DNA of 8,443 bases, from the NCBI GenBank assembly GCA_900764225.1, contig CAAFNG010000396.1, positions 1-8,443 on the forward strand, read 5' to 3'. Position numbers and translations under genes: made by a program. The notes under the pieces were generated by a model. The model saw only the letters and a list, made by a program, of their open reading frames with translations, ran no database searches and was not told the DNA's origin. Source of the stretch: Lachnospiraceae bacterium (GTDB taxonomy: Bacteria; Bacillota; Clostridia; Lachnospirales; Lachnospiraceae). This document shows positions 1 to 6,286 of the stretch, in pieces (positions within the stretch are counted from its first letter, which is position 1; the number at the start of each line of letters is the position of its first letter).

Positions 1-440
1 CCCACCACAAGGGAGCAGAGTGCACAGATCAGTATCTGTTTTTTTCTGACAATGTCACCGCCCTGCTCATCCATGTTTTTCTTTCGAAGTACATAGAAAG
101 CAACAATGGGAAGTACCGGAATCAGCATGTATCTCAGAAGCTTATCACTGGCAATAAGTGCCAGATGTGCTCCTATTGTTGATCCCAGAAGTGCCATGGG
201 AATACACGGCAGTACAAGGATCCAGTCCACAAAATTGTTTTTGCACAGACGGATGGTTGAGATCAGCGTTCCTGTTGCTGAGGAAAGCTTATTCGTAGCT
301 ACCGCATTATGTACCGGAACTCCGGCTAAAAGATAAGCAGGCAGGGAGATCAATCCTCCGCCGCCTGCTACAGCATCTACAAATCCGGCAAGAAATACAA
401 GTGGACAAACGATCAGAAATGTATAGATTGTCGGCTGCAT
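1..440 (-). CDS. TSUP (TauE/SafE) family membrane permease, 3' part missing
   Basis: The reading frame opens at ATG 440-438 and runs off the window edge without a stop, giving 146 complete residues of a family usually near 250. Near the N-terminus is the TSUP signature AGFVDAVAGGGGLISLP (residues 18-34), followed by ATNKLSSATGT (48-58), typical of the first half-repeat. Hydrophobic segments lie at about 5-25, 28-42, 72-96, 102-118 and 135 onward, with a charged cytoplasmic-looking loop RKKNMDEQGGDIVRKK at 119-134. The family moves anions such as sulfite, sulfoacetate or other organosulfur compounds across the inner membrane; the substrate cannot be told from sequence. It begins 6 bases after the aspS stop and is probably cotranscribed with it. 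Fold assignment is firm, substrate unknown. Confidence 0.88.
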   Translation of the reverse strand, partial: MQPTIYTFLIVCPLVFLAGFVDAVAGGGGLISLPAYLLAGVPVHNAVATNKLSSATGTLISTIRLCKNNFVDWILVLPCIPMALLGSTIGAHLALIASDKLLRYMLIPVLPIVAFYVLRKKNMDEQGGDIVRKKQILICALCSLVV

Positions 441-446
441 ATCTAT

Positions 447-2252
447 TTACTCTTCCTCTTTTTCCTCCTTCTCCGGCTCAAGGTCAAGTCCCAGCTCATG
501 AAGCTGTGCCTCGCTTACCTGGCTCGGTGACTGAGTCATCAGGCAGGACGCATCCTTAACCTTCGGGAATGCGATAACATCACGGATGGTATCTGCTTTT
601 GCCATGAGCATAACAAGTCTGTCAAGGCCGTATGCCAGTCCTGCGTGAGGCGGAACTCCATATTTGAAAGCATCCAGAAGGAATCCGAACTGCTCATGTG
701 CGGCTTCTTTTGTGAAGCCAAGTGCCTCAAACATTCTCTCCTGAATATCATCCTGATGGATACGGACACTACCGCCACCAATCTCATTTCCGTTGAGAAC
801 GATATCGTATGCTTTTGCACGAACCTTACCCGGATCTGTGTCGAGAAGCGGCAGATCCTCTTCCATAAGCATGGTGAACGGATGATGCATAGCTGTGAAA
901 CGGTTCTCCTCCTCGCTCCATTCAAGAAGCGGGAATTCTGTTACCCATACGAAACGGTATTCGTTCTTGTCAAGAAGGTTCATCTGTTTTGCAAGCTCAA
1001 GACGAAGTGCTCCAAGTACATCATATACAAGCTTTGTCTTGTCAGCAGCAAAAAGAAGAAGATCTCCCGGCTTACCATCCATTGCTTTTACAAGAGCATC
1101 CATCTCTTCGTCCTTCATAAATTTGGCAAAAGAAGATTTTCTGGTTCCGTCTTCTGCAATGGCAATGTATGCAAGACCTTTTGCGCCGTAGCCCTTTACG
1201 AACTCAACAAGCTTGTCGATCTTCTTTCTCGGCATTGCACCCTGGCCTTCTGCGTTGATACCACGAACACTTCCACCATTCTCCAGAGCACCTGTGAACA
1301 CACCGAAACCACAGTCTTTAACAATATCGCTGACATCATGAAGTTCCATACCGAAACGCATGTCCGGCTTATCAGAACCGAAACGGTCCATAGCTTCCTG
1401 CCATGTGATTCTCTGGATTGGAAGCTTCACATCGATATCAAGAACTTCTTTGAACAGGAATGCAAGATATCTCTCATTTACATCAATAACATCGTCAACA
1501 TCTACAAAAGAAAGCTCCATATCGATCTGTGTGAACTCCGGCTGACGGTCAGCACGAAGATCCTCATCACGGAAACATCTTGCGATCTGGATGTAACGGT
1601 CAAAGCCGGAGCACATCAGAAGCTGTTTATACAGCTGCGGAGACTGCGGAAGTCCGTAGAAGCTTCCCGGATGAACACGGGACGGTACCAGATAGTCTCT
1701 GGCTCCCTCCGGAGTACTCTTTCCAAGCATTGGTGTCTCGATCTCAAGAAATCCCTCTTTTGCGAAGAACTGTCTTGTGAGCATGGCAACCTTGCTCTTC
1801 ATCATGATATTTCTCTGAAGATCCGGTCTTCTTAAATCAAGATAACGGTATTTCAAACGGATCTCATCCTTTGTCTTGCTGTTCTCCTCGATTGGGAACG
1901 GCGGTACATCTGCCTCTGCAAGAACGCGGAGATCTTTTACACGGAGCTCGATCTCACCTGTTGCGAGATTCTCATTTACAGCTCCTCCTCTTTTCTCTAC
2001 AGTACCGGTTACAGCAATTACAAACTCGCTGCGGAGTTTACCTGCTTTTGCAAAGCCTTCCTCATCAATGCTTCCATTCTCAAAAATCAGCTGCATGATT
2101 CCGGAACGGTCACGAAGGTCAACAAATACAAGACCTCCTTTGTTTCTGGCTTTCGCCACCCATCCCATTAATGTTACTTCTTTTCCGACCATCTCTGTGG
2201 TCACTTCTGCACATCGGCAGGTTCTGTGCAGTCCCTGCATGCTTTCAGCCAT
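447..2252 (-). CDS. aspS: Aspartyl-tRNA synthetase, bacterial type
   Basis: Class IIb synthetase that activates aspartate with ATP and charges tRNA-Asp in the cytosol. The 601-residue product is full length. The N-terminal OB-fold anticodon domain covers about 20-110 (GWVAKARNKGGLVFVDLRDR, 30-49). The catalytic core contains FLEIETPMLGKSTPEGARDY (168-187), the aspartate-site motif QSPQLYKQ (203-210), motif 2 FRDEDLRADRQPEFTQID (227-244) and motif 3 GLAYGLDRLVMLM (538-550). The bacterial GAD insertion lies at about 290-420. GGGSVRIHQ (492-500) is also characteristic. The end is acidic (EPEKEEKEEE). ATG 2252-2250 is preceded by GAGGAGG at 2261-2267 with 8 bases spacing, which fixes the start. 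It follows hisS by 42 bases, the common Firmicute hisS-aspS pairing. Whether it also charges tRNA-Asn is open. Confidence 0.98.
   Translation of the reverse strand: MAESMQGLHRTCRCAEVTTEMVGKEVTLMGWVAKARNKGGLVFVDLRDRSGIMQLIFENGSIDEEGFAKAGKLRSEFVIAVTGTVEKRGGAVNENLATGEIELRVKDLRVLAEADVPPFPIEENSKTKDEIRLKYRYLDLRRPDLQRNIMMKSKVAMLTRQFFAKEGFLEIETPMLGKSTPEGARDYLVPSRVHPGSFYGLPQSPQLYKQLLMCSGFDRYIQIARCFRDEDLRADRQPEFTQIDMELSFVDVDDVIDVNERYLAFLFKEVLDIDVKLPIQRITWQEAMDRFGSDKPDMRFGMELHDVSDIVKDCGFGVFTGALENGGSVRGINAEGQGAMPRKKIDKLVEFVKGYGAKGLAYIAIAEDGTRKSSFAKFMKDEEMDALVKAMDGKPGDLLLFAADKTKLVYDVLGALRLELAKQMNLLDKNEYRFVWVTEFPLLEWSEEENRFTAMHHPFTMLMEEDLPLLDTDPGKVRAKAYDIVLNGNEIGGGSVRIHQDDIQERMFEALGFTKEAAHEQFGFLLDAFKYGVPPHAGLAYGLDRLVMLMAKADTIRDVIAFPKVKDASCLMTQSPSQVSEAQLHELGLDLEPEKEEKEEE
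450..459 (-). promoter_or_regulatory. Ribosome binding site of the TSUP gene inside the aspS tail
   Basis: Only 6 bases separate the aspS stop (447-449) from the TSUP ATG (438-440), so the ribosome binding site must lie in aspS coding sequence. The last aspS codons read AGAGGAAGAG on the coding strand, ending 9 bases before the ATG. A better AAGGAGG at 464-470 is too far away (23 bases). This suggests translational coupling. Confidence 0.5.
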
Positions 2253-2260
2253 CTCTTTAT

Positions 2261-2267
2261 CCTCCTC
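2261..2267 (-). promoter_or_regulatory. Ribosome binding site of aspS
   Basis: GAGGAGG on the coding strand, 8 bases before ATG 2252. It supports this start over the in-frame ATG at 2240-2238 a few codons further in. Confidence 0.85.
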
Positions 2268-2294
2268 AGACTGTGATAGTCTTTTTTATAAAAA
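2268..2294. repeat. Small inverted repeats between hisS and aspS
   Basis: The 42-base spacer holds a perfect 5-bp inverted repeat (AGACT at 2268-2272, AGTCT at 2278-2282, loop of 5) and, beside it, the 12-base palindrome TTTTTATAAAAA (2283-2294) just after the hisS stop. Read on the plus strand, the hairpin is followed by a T run and resembles a weak terminator, but no plus-strand gene precedes it. Read on the gene strand, the hairpin abuts the aspS ribosome binding site and could mildly affect access. The stem is short and no function can be asserted. Confidence 0.3.
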
Positions 2295-3548
2295 TTAATC
2301 CCTGTTAAAGAACTCTACAAATTCTGTATAACCATCTGCCGCCAGCTGGTCCTTCTGGAATTTTTTGTTCTTTTTCATGATAGAGATATTGATCTGTGTA
2401 CCGGCACTTCTCTCCTCTGTAGCCTGTTTCAGAATGTTCAGAAGCTTGTCAGCCGGCATGTTCTTCTCGATCAGATATGCCTTCTTGCCATTCTTTGTGG
2501 GAATCTCATATCCTCTCTCAAGAAGAAGCATGACAATTCTCTCAAATCCAATGGAAAATCCGCAGGCACAGGTATTGTTTCCGGTGAATTTACCGATCAT
2601 CTCATCATAACGTCCGCCGCCGCCAACGCTGCCGCCGAACTCATCCATGGAAATCTCGAAGATCGGACCTGTATAATAGGACATTCCACGTACCAGTGTC
2701 GGGTCAAAGAACATCTTGAAATCTGCAGTTTTCACAGATTCCACTGTGTTGATGATCGTCTCAAGATCATCTGCAATACCTGCATCCAGAACATCTGCAA
2801 GCTTCTCTTTAATATAGAGGACACCCTCAATATCATTGGTGATCTCACGGAAAAGTCCAAGATAAGTATCAATGCTTTCTTTTGCAAAGCCCTCTTTCTC
2901 AAGCTCCTCCGCAACTCCCTCAATGCCGATCTTGTCCATCTTATCAAGAATGATAAATACTGTGTCAAAGCTCTCTGTCGGGAATCCGCTGTACTGTGCC
3001 ATTGCTTTCAGGATTCTTCTGTCATTGATACGGATCGTAAAGTTATGGAAATCCAGTTTTCCAAGAAGAGTTGTTGTTGCAAGTACAAGCTCGATCTCTG
3101 CAAGATATGTCGGCTCACCCAAAATATCAATATCACACTGCATAAACTGGCGGAAACGGCCTCTCTGCGGACGGTCAGCTCTCCATACATTTCCCATCTG
3201 AAGTGCCTTAAACGGAGCCGGCAGCTCATTTGCATTGTTGGAATAATATCTGGAAAGCGGTACTGTCAGGTCGTAACGAAGTCCTGAATCTGTGAGATCG
3301 TTTTCACATGTAGCTGTATCCAGTTTCAGCTTCTCGCCTCTCTTCATAATCTTGAAGATCAGCTTCTCATTCTCTCCACCCTGCTTGCTGCAAAGGTTCT
3401 CAATATGTTCAACACAAGGAGTTTCAATTGCGGAAAATCCAAATGTTCCGTATGTCTCCCTGATCATATTCATCACATAGTTACGGATTGCCATTTCCTT
3501 CGGTAAAATATCCTTCATTCCTGTAACCGGTTTTTTCTTTAATGCCAT
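2295..3548 (-). CDS. hisS: Histidyl-tRNA synthetase, short divergent C-terminus
   Basis: Class II synthetase that charges tRNA-His in the cytosol. ATG 3548-3546 is chosen because AAGGAGG (3554-3560) lies 5 bases upstream and the protein then begins MALKKKPVTGMKDILP, as family members do; this gives 417 residues. Visible motifs: motif 1 around FGFSAIETP (36-44); RYDLTVPLSR (91-100); motif 2 WRADRPQRGRFRQFMQCDID (122-141), with Asp where many HisRS have Glu; HisRS-specific LVRGMSYYTGPIFEI (285-299) with Arg287; GGGGRYDEMIG (309-319); motif 3 GFSIGFERIVMLL (330-342). The anticodon-binding domain (about 355-417) keeps KKNKKFQKDQLAADGY but ends right after it, lacking the final strand/helix portion usual in other HisRS. 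HisZ is unlikely because the HisRS-specific motifs and catalytic residues are intact. The first 68 bases overlap the upstream HD-GYP gene. Confidence 0.96.
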   Translation of the reverse strand: MALKKKPVTGMKDILPKEMAIRNYVMNMIRETYGTFGFSAIETPCVEHIENLCSKQGGENEKLIFKIMKRGEKLKLDTATCENDLTDSGLRYDLTVPLSRYYSNNANELPAPFKALQMGNVWRADRPQRGRFRQFMQCDIDILGEPTYLAEIELVLATTTLLGKLDFHNFTIRINDRRILKAMAQYSGFPTESFDTVFIILDKMDKIGIEGVAEELEKEGFAKESIDTYLGLFREITNDIEGVLYIKEKLADVLDAGIADDLETIINTVESVKTADFKMFFDPTLVRGMSYYTGPIFEISMDEFGGSVGGGGRYDEMIGKFTGNNTCACGFSIGFERIVMLLLERGYEIPTKNGKKAYLIEKNMPADKLLNILKQATEERSAGTQINISIMKKNKKFQKDQLAADGYTEFVEFFNRD

Positions 3549-4116
3549 TTTTTCCTCCTTTATGAATAGCCCTCTGAAATGCAAGAAATACCTGCATATC
3601 GAAGTTTTTAATCTCTTCAATCATAAGCCTTAAGACTTCCTCATTCTCAAGAGCCTTCCTGTATGGTCTGTCTGAGCTTAACGCTGCATATACGTCACAT
3701 ACTCTTAAGATCCTTGCGCCCATGGGAATCTCTCTGCCTCTTTTATTGCTGGGATAGCCACTGCCGTCAAAGTTCTCATGATGATAAAGAATACTCTCCA
3801 GCACATACTCCGAATAGCCCTGATCTTTCAAGATCTCATAGCTTAACGTCGAATGCATACGGACATATTTCAGCTCCTCGATCACCATCGGATTCTGTTC
3901 CTGTCCGTTAATATATCCCTCCAGCTTCAGTTTTCCGATATCATGCAGCATTCCGGCAATCGCCAGCTGATAACATTCTTCCTCGGGAAGTCCAAGCTCC
4001 GTGGCCACATCATATGCAAGATTACTGACTACAGCTCCATGCTTAAGCTCCGCAAAAAGGTCCACCTCAAGGATCCTCTCCTGCGAGTTTTCCTGTATCT
4101 TCTGTACACCTTCCAA
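3481..4116 (-). CDS. Stand-alone HD-GYP domain protein, probable cyclic dinucleotide phosphodiesterase
   Basis: A 211-residue soluble protein consisting almost only of an HD-GYP domain, the fold that hydrolyses cyclic di-GMP or related cyclic dinucleotides. Metal-site residues are complete in order and spacing: His26, HDIGK (58-62), His88, HHENFDGSGYP (112-122, containing the GYP motif) and Asp141 in RVCDVYAALSSDRPYR. No receiver, PAS or membrane segment is present, so any sensing is external. From memory of the trimetal HD-GYP structure, the extra Glu four residues before the first His is Ala22 here, suggesting a bimetal site. The start is TTG (4116-4114), with AAGGAG at 4126-4131, 9 bases upstream. 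It lies 20 bases after hemZ. The last 22 or so residues are encoded in the region that also encodes the start of hisS, so the C-terminal tail is probably unconserved. Substrate is not proven. Confidence 0.88.
   Translation of the reverse strand: MEGVQKIQENSQERILEVDLFAELKHGAVVSNLAYDVATELGLPEEECYQLAIAGMLHDIGKLKLEGYINGQEQNPMVIEELKYVRMHSTLSYEILKDQGYSEYVLESILYHHENFDGSGYPSNKRGREIPMGARILRVCDVYAALSSDRPYRKALENEEVLRLMIEEIKNFDMQVFLAFQRAIHKGGKNGIKEKTGYRNEGYFTEGNGNP
3554..3560 (-). promoter_or_regulatory. hisS ribosome binding site inside the HD-GYP gene
   Basis: AAGGAGG on the coding strand, 5 bases before ATG 3548. It lies within the upstream gene, where it is read in another frame as part of His-Lys-Gly-Gly. 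It decides the hisS start against an in-frame extension to TTG 3620, which would add 24 unlikely residues. Confidence 0.85.
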
Positions 4117-4125
4117 GGATCGTCT

Positions 4126-4131
4126 CTCCTT
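4126..4131 (-). promoter_or_regulatory. Ribosome binding site supporting a TTG start
   Basis: AAGGAG on the coding strand, 9 bases before TTG 4116, inside the 20-base spacer after hemZ. There is no suitable ATG or GTG ahead of the conserved first histidine, so the TTG start is favoured. Confidence 0.65.
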
Positions 4132-4136
4132 TCAGT

Positions 4137-5666
4137 CTACAGCCATTTCTCAATACCTGCGCGTTTTCTCTCGATCATCTCATCAATACGGGCAATATAA
4201 TTCGTAACATCCTTCACATTCTCTACCCGCTCGATTCTCTGTCCATGATCAAACACAAGCTTGGAGGAACCACCTGCACCCAGTGCAATGATCGGCTGCT
4301 TTTCCTCCATAATCAGTATATTGTAAATTCCCGCTTTGTCAACCTCGGAATAACCTACGTTCTCGAAATTTCCTTTCATATTCTTCTGCCTGTACAGATA
4401 ATACGGACCCATTCCCATCTCGTAGGCTGTTTTCATCGTCAGGTTCATGATCTCCTGATTATTCTCAAAAGTCATTTCCTGATATTTGTCGCGGAAGATA
4501 TTCAGTCTGGCCGCCCGCTTGACAGCCAGGGAATGTACAGTCAGACTGTCCGGTCCGAGAGCTTTTACCTCATCCAGCGTGTGCTGTACCTTTGTAATAT
4601 CTTCTCCCGGAAGACCAACGATCAGATCCATATTGATGTTGCCAAAGCCGGCCTGTCTCGCCAGATGAAACGCATTCTTTGTCTGCTCTACTGTATGACG
4701 TCTTCCAATAATATCCAGCGTTTCCTGATTCATTGTCTGCGGATTGACAGAAATCCTGGTAACCGGAAATTCCCGGATAGCCTGAAGTTTCTCCAGAGTG
4801 ATGCTGTCCGGTCTTCCTGCCTCAACTGTAAATTCCTCCAGATTCTCACATGGAAAATATTTGGTGACAGCACCAAGGAGCTTACGAAGCTGCTCCGGTT
4901 CCAGCGTAGTCGGTGTTCCGCCGCCGATATAAACCGTATCCAGCTTTCTGTCTGTCATCATCTTGGAAACAGCCTGGATTTCTTTCACCACTGCGTCCAG
5001 ATAATCATCTACATATTTGCGCCATCTCTCCAGTGGATAAGAACTGAATGAACAGTACAGACAGATACTCGGGCAGAACGGAATACCTATATAAAGGCTG
5101 TAACCGTTTTCGTAATCAATATTTTTAAGGATATCCCTTTCTCTGTTCGCGATCGTCACTGCAAGAGCAGTTTTTTCCGGGCTTACCAGATACTGTTCCC
5201 GCATATATCTGGCGATCTCCGGATTTTTCATTCCGGATTCCAGCATTCCCATTGCCATCTTCACAGGACGGATACCTGTAAGGTTTCCCCAGGGAAGGGT
5301 TTTTCCGGTGACTCTGGAAAGCATCTTATAAAGCGCATATTTGATCGCATCTTTATATTTTCTTCGAAGATCATGGGAAGCTTCGCAAGAAATAAGGGCA
5401 TCCGAAGCTTCTCCACTGGATTGCCCTTCTGTCACAGCCCCATGAGCTGTTTCTTTCTCTATTCCATTACTATAACTGACAGCATAGCCTTCCTCATCCC
5501 GTGAAACCCGGAAACGGATATCATAATCCGCTCCATCCTCCTCATAAAGAGAAGTGATCTCACTTCCGGGATAAAACGCTTTGATCAGCTCATACACATC
5601 ATGCTCAAAATCTCTGTTCTGAAATAAAATGCCAATCTTATACAAATGGATTATACCTCTTTTCAT
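4137..5666 (-). CDS. hemZ: HemZ-type radical SAM protein (coproporphyrinogen dehydrogenase-like)
   Basis: Radical SAM enzyme of the HemN/HemW/HemZ group. HemZ proteins are annotated as oxygen-independent coproporphyrinogen III dehydrogenases, which would make protoporphyrinogen IX in the cytosol, but this function is weakly proven. Counting from ATG 5666 (509 residues): an N-terminal HemZ-specific region (1-185) with LPWGNLTGIRPVK (124-136); the 4Fe-4S motif CPSICLYC (Cys198, 202, 205) after YIGIPF; GGGTPTTLE (248-256); a TIM-barrel core with VNPQT and MDLIVGLPGE (346-355); and PYYLYRQKN (421-429), typical of HemZ. No fourth cysteine follows the triad, unlike true HemN. A polar segment at about 55-100 looks longer than usual. 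The start is uncertain. ATG 5666 has no ribosome binding site and lies 29 bases inside the MBL gene. TTG 5645-5643, with AAAGAGG 10 bases upstream, gives LYKIGILFQ and may be the true start (502 residues). Confidence 0.9.
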   Translation of the reverse strand: MKRGIIHLYKIGILFQNRDFEHDVYELIKAFYPGSEITSLYEEDGADYDIRFRVSRDEEGYAVSYSNGIEKETAHGAVTEGQSSGEASDALISCEASHDLRRKYKDAIKYALYKMLSRVTGKTLPWGNLTGIRPVKMAMGMLESGMKNPEIARYMREQYLVSPEKTALAVTIANRERDILKNIDYENGYSLYIGIPFCPSICLYCSFSSYPLERWRKYVDDYLDAVVKEIQAVSKMMTDRKLDTVYIGGGTPTTLEPEQLRKLLGAVTKYFPCENLEEFTVEAGRPDSITLEKLQAIREFPVTRISVNPQTMNQETLDIIGRRHTVEQTKNAFHLARQAGFGNINMDLIVGLPGEDITKVQHTLDEVKALGPDSLTVHSLAVKRAARLNIFRDKYQEMTFENNQEIMNLTMKTAYEMGMGPYYLYRQKNMKGNFENVGYSEVDKAGIYNILIMEEKQPIIALGAGGSSKLVFDHGQRIERVENVKDVTNYIARIDEMIERKRAGIEKWL

Positions 5667-6264
5667 AACCGATCGTTGTGGATGTATCATGCCCCGGAAA
5701 AACCTCTGTATCCTCAGGCAGTGTATCCACAAGTCTGTGAAGGCTCTTCACGATTTCAGCGGAACTTCCTCCCGGAAAATCTGTCCGGCCCACAGAGCCA
5801 TGAAACAGTGTATCTCCGCTGAAAAGTACGCCTTCGTCTTTTATATAATAGCAACAGCTTCCCTTGGTATGGCCCGGTGTATGAAGCACCTGAATGGAAA
5901 AGCCCGCTGTCTCAAAGATCTGTCCGTCGTCCAGAAGCACATCCGGTTTCACAGAACAGGCCTTCCGGTAGATCGTCATATTGATCGACGGATCCTGAAG
6001 CATTTCTTCCTCCTGACGGCACGCATAAACAGGAATCTGATATTTCGTCTTCACATCTTCCACAGCCATAATATGATCGAAATGGCCATGCGTCAGAAGG
6101 ATTCCCACCGGTTTGCCCTGCATGTCATTTACTTTCTGAAAAACTTTCTGTGCATAATCACCCGGATCCACAATAAGCAGCTCTCCGGTTTCTTTATTCT
6201 TCAGGAAATAACAGTTCGTAAATACCTGTCCCAGCACACACTGCTGCATTTCAAGCTTGCTCAT
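5638..6264 (-). CDS. MBL-fold metallo-hydrolase, glyoxalase II/YcbL-like
   Basis: A 208-residue single-domain zinc hydrolase of the metallo-beta-lactamase superfamily, cytosolic (no signal peptide). Metal ligands are all visible: THGHFDH (His59, His61, Asp63, His64), His132 in HTPGHTKGS, Asp151 in FSGDTLF, and His192 in FPGHD. GSVGRTDFPGG (156-166) is the loop characteristic of the short glyoxalase II-like YcbL group, which lacks the C-terminal substrate domain of true GloB. The natural substrate is probably a thioester such as S-lactoylglutathione or a bacillithiol equivalent, but this is inference. ATG 6264-6262 is chosen for GGAGGAG (6270-6276) 5 bases upstream; an in-frame extension to GTG 6318 would run into rel and adds no conserved sequence. 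It sits 22 bases after the rel stop and overlaps the start of hemZ. Confidence 0.93.
   Translation of the reverse strand: MSKLEMQQCVLGQVFTNCYFLKNKETGELLIVDPGDYAQKVFQKVNDMQGKPVGILLTHGHFDHIMAVEDVKTKYQIPVYACRQEEEMLQDPSINMTIYRKACSVKPDVLLDDGQIFETAGFSIQVLHTPGHTKGSCCYYIKDEGVLFSGDTLFHGSVGRTDFPGGSSAEIVKSLHRLVDTLPEDTEVFPGHDTSTTIGYEKRYNPFV
5656..5662 (-). promoter_or_regulatory. Possible ribosome binding site for a TTG start of hemZ
   Basis: AAAGAGG on the coding strand ends 10 bases before TTG 5645, which overlaps the MBL stop region (TTTGTATAA). It lies within the MBL gene. Together with the family-like N-terminus that follows, it is the main argument for starting hemZ at 5645 instead of ATG 5666. 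Confidence 0.4.
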
Positions 6265-6269
6265 AAAAT

Positions 6270-6276
6270 CTCCTCC
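6270..6276 (-). promoter_or_regulatory. Ribosome binding site of the MBL hydrolase
   Basis: GGAGGAG on the coding strand, 5 bases before ATG 6264, in the 22-base spacer after rel. It settles the start against the longer GTG-initiated frame at 6318. Confidence 0.8.
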
Positions 6277-6286
6277 GTTTGTCGGG

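Noticed and set aside
1..60. Possible adapter at the low-coordinate edge as well
   Set aside because: These bases translate smoothly as a hydrophobic continuation of the TSUP protein and contain no adapter sequence.
645..1835. 396-residue open frame on the plus strand opposite aspS
   Set aside because: It is antisense to a well-conserved gene, has no recognisable domain, is rich in Cys/His/Leu as complementary frames are, and lacks a credible ribosome binding site.
3549..3620. Longer hisS start at TTG 3620
   Set aside because: The added residues are the out-of-frame reading of the HD-GYP gene; AAGGAGG sits directly before ATG 3548 and the family N-terminus begins there.
5648..5680. TATAAT on the minus strand at the end of the MBL gene, as an internal promoter for hemZ
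   Set aside because: The hexamer is perfect, but there is no -35-like sequence at 16-18 bases upstream, and the bases are codons for Tyr-Asn in the conserved MBL C-terminus.
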